From: Methanocella paludicola SANAE
Lineage (GTDB): Archaea; Halobacteriota; Methanocellia; Methanocellales; Methanocellaceae
Direction of reading: 5' to 3'
Assembly: GCF_000011005.1 (NCBI RefSeq)
Contig: NC_013665.1
Location: forward strand, 930,001 to 994,000
DNA: 64,000 bases
Below, one piece after another: positions 26,189-33,432 of the stretch; the stretch's first letter is position 1; each line of letters starts with the position of its first letter. Below the pieces are notes generated by a model, which was not told where the DNA came from, ran no database searches, and saw only the letters and a program-made list of their open reading frames with translations. Position numbers and translations under genes: made by a program.

Positions 26189-27030
26189 TGAGATGTAATT
26201 CTTATACGAAATTATCAGATTCGGCGTATAAGCTTACTAACCTTATAAGAATATCCAAACCAATTACAAAGATATTTGGACCAGAATATACTACTTCCCT
26301 CGATAACATTGAAATCGACATCACGTTCAAGTGTAACCTTAAATGTTACAACTGTGACCGTTCCTGCACACAAGCGCCTAGTGAATTGACGATGTCGCTA
26401 GAACAAATAAGAAAATTCATCGATGAGAGTATTTCGAATGATAAGCATTGGTCCCGGATACGTGTTCTGGGCGGCGAACCGACATTACATCCGGATATCG
26501 ACAAAATTTTAAAAATTTTACTTGACTATAAAGAGAATTATTCGCCCACGACCTGGCTTGAACTCACCACAAATAATTTTGGTCCTGAGGTCAATAGAAA
26601 ATTGCTAAAGGTGCCAAGGAAAATATACGTCAATAACACCCGGAAAATGGGTCGATTCCAGAAAAAATTCGAAGCCTTTAATCTTGCGCCTTGCGACAAT
26701 AGGATATATGCATTTACCGATTTTACTAATGCGTGCTGGATAACAAATGATTGTGGTATGGGATTAAACCGTTATGGCTACTATCAATGTGGTGCGGCGG
26801 GATCTATTGATCGAGTATTTGGCATGAATATTGGTTTGAAGAAATTGCCAGTGTATCAATCTGAATTTTACGATCAAAAAACGAATTTATGCTCTTTATG
26901 TGGCCATTTTGCACGACGTAGATTTGTGCCAGGAAATTTGTGTAAGCCTGTAAATGGAGAGCCAAAATCAAATAGATGGATATTAGCTTATGAGAATTAT
27001 TCGAAGCAACCAACATTAAGCTTATATTAA
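26188..27030 (+). CDS. Second radical SAM enzyme of the operon
   Basis: 280 residues. The signature is CNLKCYNCDRSC (Cys49, 53, 56, and an extra Cys60), followed by GGEPTLH (about 95) and further barrel strands (LELTTNN). The C-terminal third has Cys in ACWITNDCG, YQCGAAG and a pair in LCSLCGHF, which could hold one auxiliary cluster. Proteins of this build sit in several glycan-biosynthesis and radical-SAM/glycosyltransferase loci. The ATG overlaps the stop of the giant fusion gene, so it is the last gene of the translationally coupled series. The following gene is convergent, 10 bases away. The substrate is unknown. Confidence 0.8.
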   Translation: MRCNSYTKLSDSAYKLTNLIRISKPITKIFGPEYTTSLDNIEIDITFKCNLKCYNCDRSCTQAPSELTMSLEQIRKFIDESISNDKHWSRIRVLGGEPTLHPDIDKILKILLDYKENYSPTTWLELTTNNFGPEVNRKLLKVPRKIYVNNTRKMGRFQKKFEAFNLAPCDNRIYAFTDFTNACWITNDCGMGLNRYGYYQCGAAGSIDRVFGMNIGLKKLPVYQSEFYDQKTNLCSLCGHFARRRFVPGNLCKPVNGEPKSNRWILAYENYSKQPTLSLY

Positions 27031-27040
27031 CTTTTAATTT

Positions 27041-27442
27041 TCATTTGGGCATATTGTTCAAGCTAAGATATGTGTTCACGCTCATCATATCCAGCCCTTT
27101 CTCCTGTAGCTCCTTATACACGCGCTGATTATATTCCCGGTTCTCCCTCTCAGCTCTCTCCTCATCGCCAGGTATCTTCGGATCAAAACCGAACATAGAG
27201 CAGATAGCATCGAGCTCCTGGTATTCCACATCCTCATATATCCTGACGTGCCGGTCATCGGTCATGAGGTGCATGGCATAGAACTCCAGGTATTCCCTGT
27301 CGCCGTCTTTCCCGAAGATATACCGGATGGACCATCCGGCCTTTGTGATGAAGCCCGGCGACCGGTTAGCAAGGTCTTCTTCGGGCAGCTCGATGTTCCA
27401 GTGCCCGAAGTACTGGCCGAATTCACGTTTCACGGCCTGCAT
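27041..27442 (-). CDS. Hypothetical protein, 133 aa
   Basis: A soluble alpha/beta protein beginning MQAVKREFGQYFGHWNIELP. The first 60 residues have a mixed strand pattern (GWSIRYIFGKDGDREYLEFYAMHLMTDDRHVRIYEDV) and the end is a charged helix (ERAERENREYNQRVYKELQEKG). No signal peptide, membrane part or metal motif is seen, and I do not recognise the family. Its ATG lies inside a TAATG overlap with the small gene upstream, so the two are coupled. The C-terminus runs to 10 bases from the convergent radical SAM operon. Confidence 0.7.
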   Translation of the reverse strand: MQAVKREFGQYFGHWNIELPEEDLANRSPGFITKAGWSIRYIFGKDGDREYLEFYAMHLMTDDRHVRIYEDVEYQELDAICSMFGFDPKIPGDEERAERENREYNQRVYKELQEKGLDMMSVNTYLSLNNMPK

Positions 27443-27555
27443 TAATGCCCTTCTTCGTCTTCCTCATCGTCGAAGTCGTGGAGCCTAACGCTTTCCCGGA
27501 CGCGCTTCTGGCCGCGGCTTTGCAATTCCTCGTCATCGTAGGTCAGTATGTTCAT
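27442..27555 (-). CDS. Small acidic protein, 37 aa, coupled to the next gene
   Basis: A 38-codon frame from an ATG with GAGGTTTT just ahead (minus strand). The peptide is charged: MNILTYDDEEL, a basic middle (QKRVRESVRLHDF) and a very acidic end (DDEEDEEGH). The stop overlaps the ATG of the gene at 27041-27442 as TAATG, which strongly suggests both are real and translated in sequence. The promoter region upstream carries the shared element at 27581. It may be a small regulatory partner such as an antitoxin-like peptide, but nothing in it confirms that. Confidence 0.55.
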   Translation of the reverse strand: MNILTYDDEELQSRGQKRVRESVRLHDFDDEEDEEGH

Positions 27556-27580
27556 AGTAAAACCTCATTCGATTTTATTG

Positions 27581-27608
27581 TAACAAGTTTTATTAACATG
27601 TAATACAT
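27581..27608. promoter_or_regulatory. Shared intergenic promoter/operator element, copy 1
   Basis: A 28-base sequence beginning taacaagttttattaa and ending in the near-palindrome atgtaatacat lies between two divergent genes. Twenty-five of the 28 bases recur at 30577-30604, also between divergent genes. The tract ttttattaa could be a TATA box for either direction. Confidence 0.55.
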
Positions 27609-27653
27609 TATATAGTTATTGTATATTATTATTAGCAATTCGGGGTGTCACAG

Positions 27654-27980
27654 GTGGTCCGCAGATCGCTTCAAAAGTTTTACTCAAAGAAACTGAACAA
27701 GCCCAGGGTCTACGTCGGCAGGCTGGGTGACATCAGCTTTTATCGCAAGAAGGACGGGTACCGCGTGCTGGTCAGCGACGTGTCGCTGGAGACCGGGGAG
27801 CCGATCGCCGATCATCTGTGGATACGGTCCGAAGTGCTGCCGCAGACAATGGGGCTGACAATCGGGGATATAATACGCTTTACCGGCATTGTGCAAAATT
27901 ATCGTAAGGAGGATGGGAGCATGGACTTTGGGGTCGACGTAGTCCAGGAGAGCTTCGCAAAAGGAGTTATGGCGATTTAA
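27654..27980 (+). CDS. Hypothetical OB-fold-like protein, 108 aa
   Basis: I chose the GTG at 27654 (VVRRSLQKFYSKK) because GGGGTG lies 9 bases ahead; the upstream GTG at 27645 is inside that site. After a basic N-terminus come alternating strands (RVYVGRLGDISFYRKKDGYRVLVSDVSL...HLWIRSEV...GDIIRFTGIVQNYRKEDG) in the pattern of a five-stranded OB barrel. Similar folds bind single-stranded DNA, RNA or protein partners. It is divergent from the small acidic protein gene, with the shared element between them. The family is not recognised and the fold call is inference. Confidence 0.6.
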   Translation: MVRRSLQKFYSKKLNKPRVYVGRLGDISFYRKKDGYRVLVSDVSLETGEPIADHLWIRSEVLPQTMGLTIGDIIRFTGIVQNYRKEDGSMDFGVDVVQESFAKGVMAI

Positions 27981-28125
27981 CATTTATCGCTTAATCAATG
28001 ATCATTTATCTGTCAATCAAATCGCTTGAAGAAAATTTCGATGATGAATCGGAGGAATAGCCAGTCATCTTAGAGCTTGATGGGTTTAAGTTCATTGGAA
28101 AAATACTATCTGCTTGCAGACTAAC

Positions 28126-28869
28126 TTATACCTGTGATAATAAATTTCTAATAAGCATGTTCACTTCATTCCGTCCCAGCTTCCCATACCTCTCGATTGA
28201 TGTCGCCTGTTCCGGGATACCGGCTAAATGCTCACGTAAAAAGCTTAGCCCGGCTAATTTCTCGCCCAGATAATACAGGTCTATGTCTCTTCCGCCATGA
28301 CCGGGGTCTATTAATGCAAGGACATCGGCATAATCCTTTACTAATTTTCCTCGCCCCCAATCCATATCCCGATAGAGCCCGTTCTCGATACGATACCTTC
28401 GATCATGGGTTGCCTTAAGTTTATACAATAGTAGCAGTGTCCTTTCGGGTATACGTGCACTGACGCTCCTTACCGGTATTTCTTTGTACCTGCCGACGAT
28501 CTCATCAAAACTAAGCTCTTCCGGTCTACCCAGGAAATTACATGGGTCGGATGTCGTACCAAAGTCGATAATTATCTCCCCATAGTCCGTTCTTTTAAAC
28601 ACGGAAGTACCGCTCTCATCGGTATACGGCTCATACTCTCTTTCCGAAGTTAAGAAATGCTTCAAGCTACTACGCGTTTCACTATTGGTGATGAGGTCGA
28701 TGTCTATGGACTTGAGCGTATCGTTATAGGCATATACGGCCCATCCCCCGACCAGGAACGTATTCTGTATCCCTTTCCTGCCTTCCCGCTCTTTGATCCA
28801 GCGTAAGATCATGTCCAGCTCATCAAGGGATATGTCGAATATTCGGGGATCTACATCATAGGGCTGCAT
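28126..28869 (-). CDS. AbiEii-like nucleotidyltransferase toxin
   Basis: 247 residues. The start is a DNA-polymerase-beta-type nucleotidyltransferase: LVGGWAVYAYND (GG motif, about 40-51) and SIDIDLITN (metal-binding D-x-D, about 55-63), then a third acidic residue in IIIDFGTT. The rest is helical with KLKATHDRR (about 152) and a DYADVLALID segment, as in AbiEii/MenT-like proteins, which inactivate tRNA by adding nucleotides. It starts 14 bases inside the end of the AbiEi-like gene, the normal order of this type IV toxin-antitoxin pair. It is the likely growth-arrest effector in phage defence or plasmid maintenance. Confidence 0.75.
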   Translation of the reverse strand: MQPYDVDPRIFDISLDELDMILRWIKEREGRKGIQNTFLVGGWAVYAYNDTLKSIDIDLITNSETRSSLKHFLTSEREYEPYTDESGTSVFKRTDYGEIIIDFGTTSDPCNFLGRPEELSFDEIVGRYKEIPVRSVSARIPERTLLLLYKLKATHDRRYRIENGLYRDMDWGRGKLVKDYADVLALIDPGHGGRDIDLYYLGEKLAGLSFLREHLAGIPEQATSIERYGKLGRNEVNMLIRNLLSQV

Positions 28870-29869
28870 ACTTATCGACCATCATTTTTGTCACGTCCTT
28901 ACTGCTGTACCCCTGGCCGGCAATGTCGAGCAATGTCTGGCCGGGCGATACGACCTTTACATCCTCAAGTTCTTTTGAGTCGCTAAAGACGTCCCTGTCG
29001 GGCAGATATAGCCTGACAGTTACTCCATCATTCGTAATGTCCTCCGACAATATGTCGATAAGCCGGCCGATATCCTGATTTTTCATGTACGCATAAGCCG
29101 TATCGCCACGGACTGAATAACCGGTGTAAAGGCCAGCAGCCGTATAGCTTGTGAAGGAGCAATCGATATTTTCAATTTTTGTGACACGCGAGATGTACCG
29201 GGCGGTATCAAAAGCGCTCTTACCGCGCAACTTTATTTCCCTGATGAACAGGTTTTCAAATGGGCGCTCCCAGGCGATGCCGTTTAACAGCTTGTTCATG
29301 TCGCTGATGACGATCAAATCGTCTTTCCGCGCGGCTATGCCCTGCGATAACAAGGCCGAGATCGTCTTATGGGACCATCCATACGAGACATGCTCTTTAA
29401 GCGATATCTGCCGTATCGATGACATTTTTTCTTTTAACAGAGATGATATGACCGCCCATGACTTCTTTGACGTGAACTTGATGCCTGCAGACGGCTTCGC
29501 CGCATCCACTTCTGGCATTTTAACACCAGGCGGTAGTAAAAGAACATCGATGCCGGCAGCCTTTGCGACCGCTTCTTCCAGGGGGGCCGATACTTTGCAG
29601 ATGATGATATAGCGATAGCGATACTTATCGCTGCGCTTGCTGATCAGATCTTTATATAAATTGATCACGGATATCGATACGATCGAGAGCTTTTTTTTCA
29701 CCTCGATAATATACCTGTCAGTGCTGTCCTCTATGGCGAGATCCGGTTTCAGGCGGATGGTGTCGTCCTTGATGAGGAATTCGGGCTTCAGGTGGGCATT
29801 TGCGCTTAGATGGAGCTTTTGACGTAAGAATTCCTTGAGTGACTCGTAGAGTTTTTCATTTTCAGGCAT
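28856..29869 (-). CDS. AbiEi-like antitoxin/repressor with a nuclease-like N-terminal domain
   Basis: 337 residues. Residues 25-115 resemble a restriction-endonuclease-like fold: KPEFLIKD, LKPDLAIE and YIIEVKKKLS give the P-D-x(n)-E-x-K pattern. Residues 130-215 hold a helix-turn-helix (EHVSYGWSHKTISALLSQGIAARKDD), and the C-terminal part (SPGQTLLDIAGQGYSS) is the AbiEi antitoxin end. AbiEi proteins bind inverted repeats in front of their own operon and neutralise AbiEii. The upstream gap has such repeats (29874-29960). The N-terminal domain is not typical of AbiEi; it may be an inactive DNA-binding remnant or a working nuclease. The downstream toxin gene overlaps it by 14 bases. Confidence 0.7.
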   Translation of the reverse strand: MPENEKLYESLKEFLRQKLHLSANAHLKPEFLIKDDTIRLKPDLAIEDSTDRYIIEVKKKLSIVSISVINLYKDLISKRSDKYRYRYIIICKVSAPLEEAVAKAAGIDVLLLPPGVKMPEVDAAKPSAGIKFTSKKSWAVISSLLKEKMSSIRQISLKEHVSYGWSHKTISALLSQGIAARKDDLIVISDMNKLLNGIAWERPFENLFIREIKLRGKSAFDTARYISRVTKIENIDCSFTSYTAAGLYTGYSVRGDTAYAYMKNQDIGRLIDILSEDITNDGVTVRLYLPDRDVFSDSKELEDVKVVSPGQTLLDIAGQGYSSKDVTKMMVDKYAAL

Positions 29870-29873
29870 GGTT

Positions 29874-29960
29874 AATTATCATTAAATAATGATACTATTT
29901 AAATGTATCAGTGATACGTATCACTAAAAAGTGATACGTAATAAAGATATCAGTGATAGT
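29874..29960. promoter_or_regulatory. Operator array of the AbiE-like pair
   Basis: A 16-bp perfect palindrome AGTGATACGTATCACT (29910-29925) is followed by two more half sites, AGTGATACG (29930-29938) and TCAGTGATAG (29950-29959). A further dyad ATTATCATT/AATGATA (29875-29895) sits next to the start codon, and the TATA-like ctatttaaat (29894-29904) lies between them. This layout fits binding of the AbiEi-like repressor over its own promoter. Confidence 0.75.
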
Positions 29961-30081
29961 ATTGATTTGCGATGCCCTACAGGACTGGTTTCCTTGATAA
30001 TTTAATCTATCGTAACACTCTTTTTAAATCGCTATAATTTGAAAAATTAAAAAATATTAATGTTAATACAAAAGGAAGGAT

Positions 30082-30381
30082 CTACCGGTCGAAATTATAG
30101 AGCTTCCTTTCTTTAACCTTCAAGTCATTAACAACGTCAGCCAACTCTTCGGTATCTGCCCGGATGGCCTCCAGCTGGTTGTAAACATCATTCAGCCGCC
30201 CGACGATCATGGCGAATTGTTCGTCGTCCACCGAGACCAGACTCCGGGGAGCGTTGACCTCCTGGTGGATGGCCTCGGCGATCGTCATCGCCTCTCGCTG
30301 TATGTCCACGAACGGCCCGTAGAAGACGGAGCGGGGCATGAGGTGCTCGTTGTCAGATTTTACTGTTTCGCTGTCACTCAT
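30082..30381 (-). CDS. Small coiled-coil protein, 99 aa
   Basis: I place the start at the ATG 30381 because GGAG lies 9 bases ahead; an in-frame ATG at 30444 adds 21 residues with no ribosome site. The protein is acidic at the start (MSDSETVKSDNEHL) and then helical with heptad-like spacing (FAMIVGRLNDVYNQLEAIRADTEELADVVNDLKVKERK). No known family. It is divergent from the VWA-domain gene with 256 bases between, and that gap holds copy 2 of the shared element. A role as a partner or inhibitor of the VWA protein is possible but unsupported. Confidence 0.65.
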   Translation of the reverse strand: MSDSETVKSDNEHLMPRSVFYGPFVDIQREAMTIAEAIHQEVNAPRSLVSVDDEQFAMIVGRLNDVYNQLEAIRADTEELADVVNDLKVKERKLYNFDR

Positions 30382-30576
30382 ATCAATCGACTCCTTCAAT
30401 TTTATTAATTTTTTTTTAAAACAGTCAGGCTGGCTATCGCTCACTTTGCGAGGCTATGTTTGCCGATCCCAGGTTCTTTATGGAACTCGTAAGTCGATTG
30501 CTTTCCAAACGAATACAACTCACATGGTAACATAGGGCTTTATCGTATATATAAATTATCATTAATTGATGCTACA

Positions 30577-30604
30577 TAACAAGTTTTATTAATATGAAAT
30601 GCAT
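30577..30604. promoter_or_regulatory. Shared intergenic promoter/operator element, copy 2
   Basis: Matches 25 of 28 bases with the element at 27581-27608 and lies 34 bases before the VWA gene. Just upstream, the 12-base aattatcattaa (30555-30566) also occurs in the AbiE operator array at 29873-29884. Confidence 0.55.
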
Positions 30605-30637
30605 AGTATTATTATACAATTGTTTGGAGATTAATTT

Positions 30638-31297
30638 ATGACAAAACCGAAGCCCAAATCAACAGATAAAAAAGCCGTAAAAACAGGTGACATAACCGAG
30701 ATCGTCGTCATCCTCGACCGCAGCGGCTCCATGTCGTCGGTCATCGACGATGCCATCGGCGGCTTCAACACATTCCTGGAAAAGCAGCAAGCCGATCCGG
30801 ACCCAGCCTGGTTCACGCTGGTCCAGTTCAACGACCGCTCCGAGACCGTGTGTAGCGGCATCGATATCCGGGATGCTAAGCCCTATGATCGTAAGTCGTA
30901 TGTACCTTCGGGCAACACGGCGCTCCTGGACGCGGTCGGGCAGGGCATCAACGACGTGCTCCAGAGGCCGGAAGATAGTAAAAGCAAGGTGCTTTTTGCC
31001 ATTCTGACGGATGGGCAGGAAAACTCTTCGAGAGAGTTCACCAGGGAACAGATCCAGCGCCTGATCAAAATGCGCCAGGAGGCCGGTTGGGAGTTCGTCT
31101 ATCTGGGCGTTGGGCTGGAGCAGTTCGATGCAGAGAGGGCGGGCGCCGGGATCGGTATTCATGCGGATAAGGTCGCCATCTATATGAAGAGTAAGATGGG
31201 CATTGACCTGGCTTCTGAGGAGATGCATAGGGCTGTGATGGAATATAAGAGAACGGGTAAGCTGGATAAGGATGAGTGGAAAAGAAGGCCCAGGTAA
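30638..31297 (+). CDS. Cytoplasmic von Willebrand factor A (VWA) domain protein
   Basis: 219 residues, no signal peptide. The metal-ion-dependent adhesion site is intact: DRSGSM (D-x-S-x-S, about 26-31), a Thr in SGNTALLDA (about 97) and an Asp in LTDGQEN (about 128). Binding of Mg2+ here lets such domains capture acidic partner residues, for instance in AAA+ ATPase assemblies. The last 60 residues (IHADKVAIYMKSKMGIDLASEEMHRAV) are helical and not part of the VWA fold. No AAA+ partner lies adjacent. Its start codon follows a TTGGAGA ribosome site. Confidence 0.85.
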   Translation: MTKPKPKSTDKKAVKTGDITEIVVILDRSGSMSSVIDDAIGGFNTFLEKQQADPDPAWFTLVQFNDRSETVCSGIDIRDAKPYDRKSYVPSGNTALLDAVGQGINDVLQRPEDSKSKVLFAILTDGQENSSREFTREQIQRLIKMRQEAGWEFVYLGVGLEQFDAERAGAGIGIHADKVAIYMKSKMGIDLASEEMHRAVMEYKRTGKLDKDEWKRRPR

Positions 31298-31336
31298 GCC
31301 GCTCATAACATAAAAGTTAGAAGATATTTTAGTTGC

Positions 31337-31382
31337 CCGGTAGCTAGCACATATTTATGCGAGCCGGGCTTTGATTTTTTTG
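31337..31382 (+). terminator. Terminator after the VWA gene
   Basis: GCCCGG and CCGGGC form a stem around a 23-base loop, followed by tttgattttttt. It lies 40 bases after the VWA stop codon. Confidence 0.45.
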
Positions 31383-31411
31383 TTGGTAAATTATCAGGGG
31401 GTTAAAAGCCG

Positions 31412-31633
31412 ATGCTTGAGCCGAAGAAATCAGGTAAGGAGAAGCTGGCGGAGGGCATTATTGCGCTGGCAGTTCTCATCGTGATAGCCTCGGTCGTGTT
31501 ACCGCTGATCAGCCCGGCTTTGTGCTGCACTCTGCCCGTGCTGTTGCCCTTACTATGGGCGGGGTATATTTATCAGCAATGGGAGGATAAATTAAAGAAA
31601 AAGCCTCCTATGCCGCCGGAGCAGATGCTCTAA
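31412..31633 (+). CDS. Small membrane protein, 73 aa
   Basis: Basic N-terminus (LEPKKSGKEKLAEG), then two hydrophobic helices (IIALAVLIVIASVVLPLIS and CTLPVLLPLLWAGYIY) separated by a short turn containing a Cys pair (CC), and a charged Pro-rich end (KKPPMPPEQML). GGGGG lies 10 bases ahead of the ATG. The convergent rmuC gene ends 15 bases away. The pattern fits a two-pass inner-membrane protein of unknown function; no family is recognised. Confidence 0.65.
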   Translation: MLEPKKSGKEKLAEGIIALAVLIVIASVVLPLISPALCCTLPVLLPLLWAGYIYQQWEDKLKKKPPMPPEQML

Positions 31634-31648
31634 TGATCGCTGATGGGT

Positions 31649-33211
31649 TTAATTATTATCCCCATTTGGGCCTGATTCTTTTTCCCCATTACCTAACGCA
31701 AGATCTCTAACGCTCTGCTCTAATATCAACGGAGAATCAATATCCTTGTCAGTCGATATACCAAGCTCTTTAAATCTCCTGGCACTCACGAGCAATCTTG
31801 ACTCCATCGAACCGACGGCGGAATTATATGAATTAACCGCTTTCTTGAGGCCCTTACCAACCTCGGACATGTTATCATTAAAAGTGATTATACGATTATA
31901 GAGCTCTTTACCAAGGTTCTTTATTTCTTCCGCATTCTCTGCGATCTGCTCCTGTCTCCACCCATATGCTACTGCTTTCAATAATGCGATCAGCGTTGTA
32001 GGTGTGGCTAGTATCACATTCCTTTCGACACCAAACTCGATAAGTGTAGGATCTTTTTCAAGAGCAGCACTGAAGAAGGTCTCGCCAGGCAAGAACATGA
32101 CAACGAACTCAGGAGTGTCATTGAATTGTTGCCAGTATGACTTATCGCTTAGCTGTGTAATATGTTTCTTAACCTGCGAGGCATGATCGATCAGCTTTTC
32201 ATTCTTTATATCGTCGTCCTTTGCTTCAATGGCATCAATATATGCGTATAAAGGCGCTTTCGAATCCACGATGATGTTCTTGCGGTTTGGAAGGTAAATG
32301 ATCATGTCGGGACGTATATTGCAGCTCTCGTTCCTCAATGGTACCTGTTCTTTGAAGTCGCAATAATTCACCATCCCCGATAATTCCACGACTCTCTTTA
32401 GCTGAATCTCTCCCCATTGGCCACGTACCGAAGGCGCCCTCAGCGCTTTAACGAGGTTAGAAGTTTCCGACTGTAATAGTAATTCGGTTTGAGATAATGT
32501 TTTCACCTGTTCCTTTAATTCTGTATAGGCTGATACACGCTCTTTTTCCATTTCCTGGATCTTTACGTCCACCTTATCGAGCGATTCTTTAAGCGGTGTG
32601 ACCATGTCGTTGATAGCTTTCTGTCGTACTTCGAGATCGACTTTTGCCCCGTTCTGGTAATTTTCGAGAGTTGTCTTTGCCAGATCGAGGAACGATTGAT
32701 TGTTATTTTTGAGAGCCTCGGCCGATAATGCATTAAAGGCGTCGGATAGTTTCTGCTGAGCTTCATTTAGCAGTGCAAGCTTTTCTTCAGTCGACTTACG
32801 CTCCTTTTCCAGGGTCGTGTTTAAATGTTCTATCTGCTTCTGATTTTCCGTATTTTGGGCTTGTAGATCCTTTATAGTAATATCCTTTGCCCGTATGGTC
32901 GAATCCAATTCTGGTATGCGGTTATTTTTCTCTTCTGCCGCCGACCTCTTATCGGATTCTGCACGGACTTGCTCGCGGAGTTGGGCCGCCTCAGAGCGGG
33001 CCTGGCTTAACTGGTCATTCAGGTCTCTCATCTGCGAATCGAAAAATTTCATTTGTTCAGTCTGTGCTACGTGCTGTAGTTCAGACTCAGCTTTAGTTCT
33101 GGCAATTGCATCCTGCACTTTGCTCTTAGATGATATATGCGTTATAGCAAATCCAAAAATAAAACCAACAATAATTGCCCCTATCACTATCCCAATGGTG
33201 AGTAAATCCAT
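31649..33211 (-). CDS. rmuC: DNA recombination protein RmuC
   Basis: 520 residues. One N-terminal transmembrane helix (LTIGIVIGAIIVGFIFGFAI), then about 180 residues of coiled coil (SELQHVAQTEQMKF... LEKERKSTEEKLALLNEAQQ), then the RmuC domain: VRGQWGEIQLKRVVEL, DMIIYLPNRKNIIVDSKAPLYAYIDA and VMFLPGETFFSAALE. The domain has a restriction-nuclease-like core (the D of PDMI and the D-S-K segment). In bacteria RmuC suppresses inversions and gross rearrangements at repeats. It is divergent from the UvrD-type helicase-nuclease with 220 AT-rich bases between; both are in the recombination/defence class. Confidence 0.95.
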   Translation of the reverse strand: MDLLTIGIVIGAIIVGFIFGFAITHISSKSKVQDAIARTKAESELQHVAQTEQMKFFDSQMRDLNDQLSQARSEAAQLREQVRAESDKRSAAEEKNNRIPELDSTIRAKDITIKDLQAQNTENQKQIEHLNTTLEKERKSTEEKLALLNEAQQKLSDAFNALSAEALKNNNQSFLDLAKTTLENYQNGAKVDLEVRQKAINDMVTPLKESLDKVDVKIQEMEKERVSAYTELKEQVKTLSQTELLLQSETSNLVKALRAPSVRGQWGEIQLKRVVELSGMVNYCDFKEQVPLRNESCNIRPDMIIYLPNRKNIIVDSKAPLYAYIDAIEAKDDDIKNEKLIDHASQVKKHITQLSDKSYWQQFNDTPEFVVMFLPGETFFSAALEKDPTLIEFGVERNVILATPTTLIALLKAVAYGWRQEQIAENAEEIKNLGKELYNRIITFNDNMSEVGKGLKKAVNSYNSAVGSMESRLLVSARRFKELGISTDKDIDSPLILEQSVRDLALGNGEKESGPNGDNN

Positions 33212-33432
33212 GTCAAAAGCTTCCCCGATGTTTATTATATAGTGCTTATAAAGTTAGCTATTTTGTAATAAGCATTTATAAGTTAATGATGTAAATTATA
33301 TTTTTTGTAAGTAACATTGGATTAGTTAGCGAAATTTTACTTAATAAATGATATTTTTAGTCCCATAAGCTATAATATAGCATCCGAATATACTTATTGA
33401 GTTAGCATCAGGTAAGCAACGAGGGTATATCG

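Noticed and set aside
27998-28060. 20-codon frame (MIIYLSIKSLEENFDDESEE) between the OB-like gene and the AbiE toxin
   Set aside because: It has no ribosome site and no other support, so it is treated as chance.
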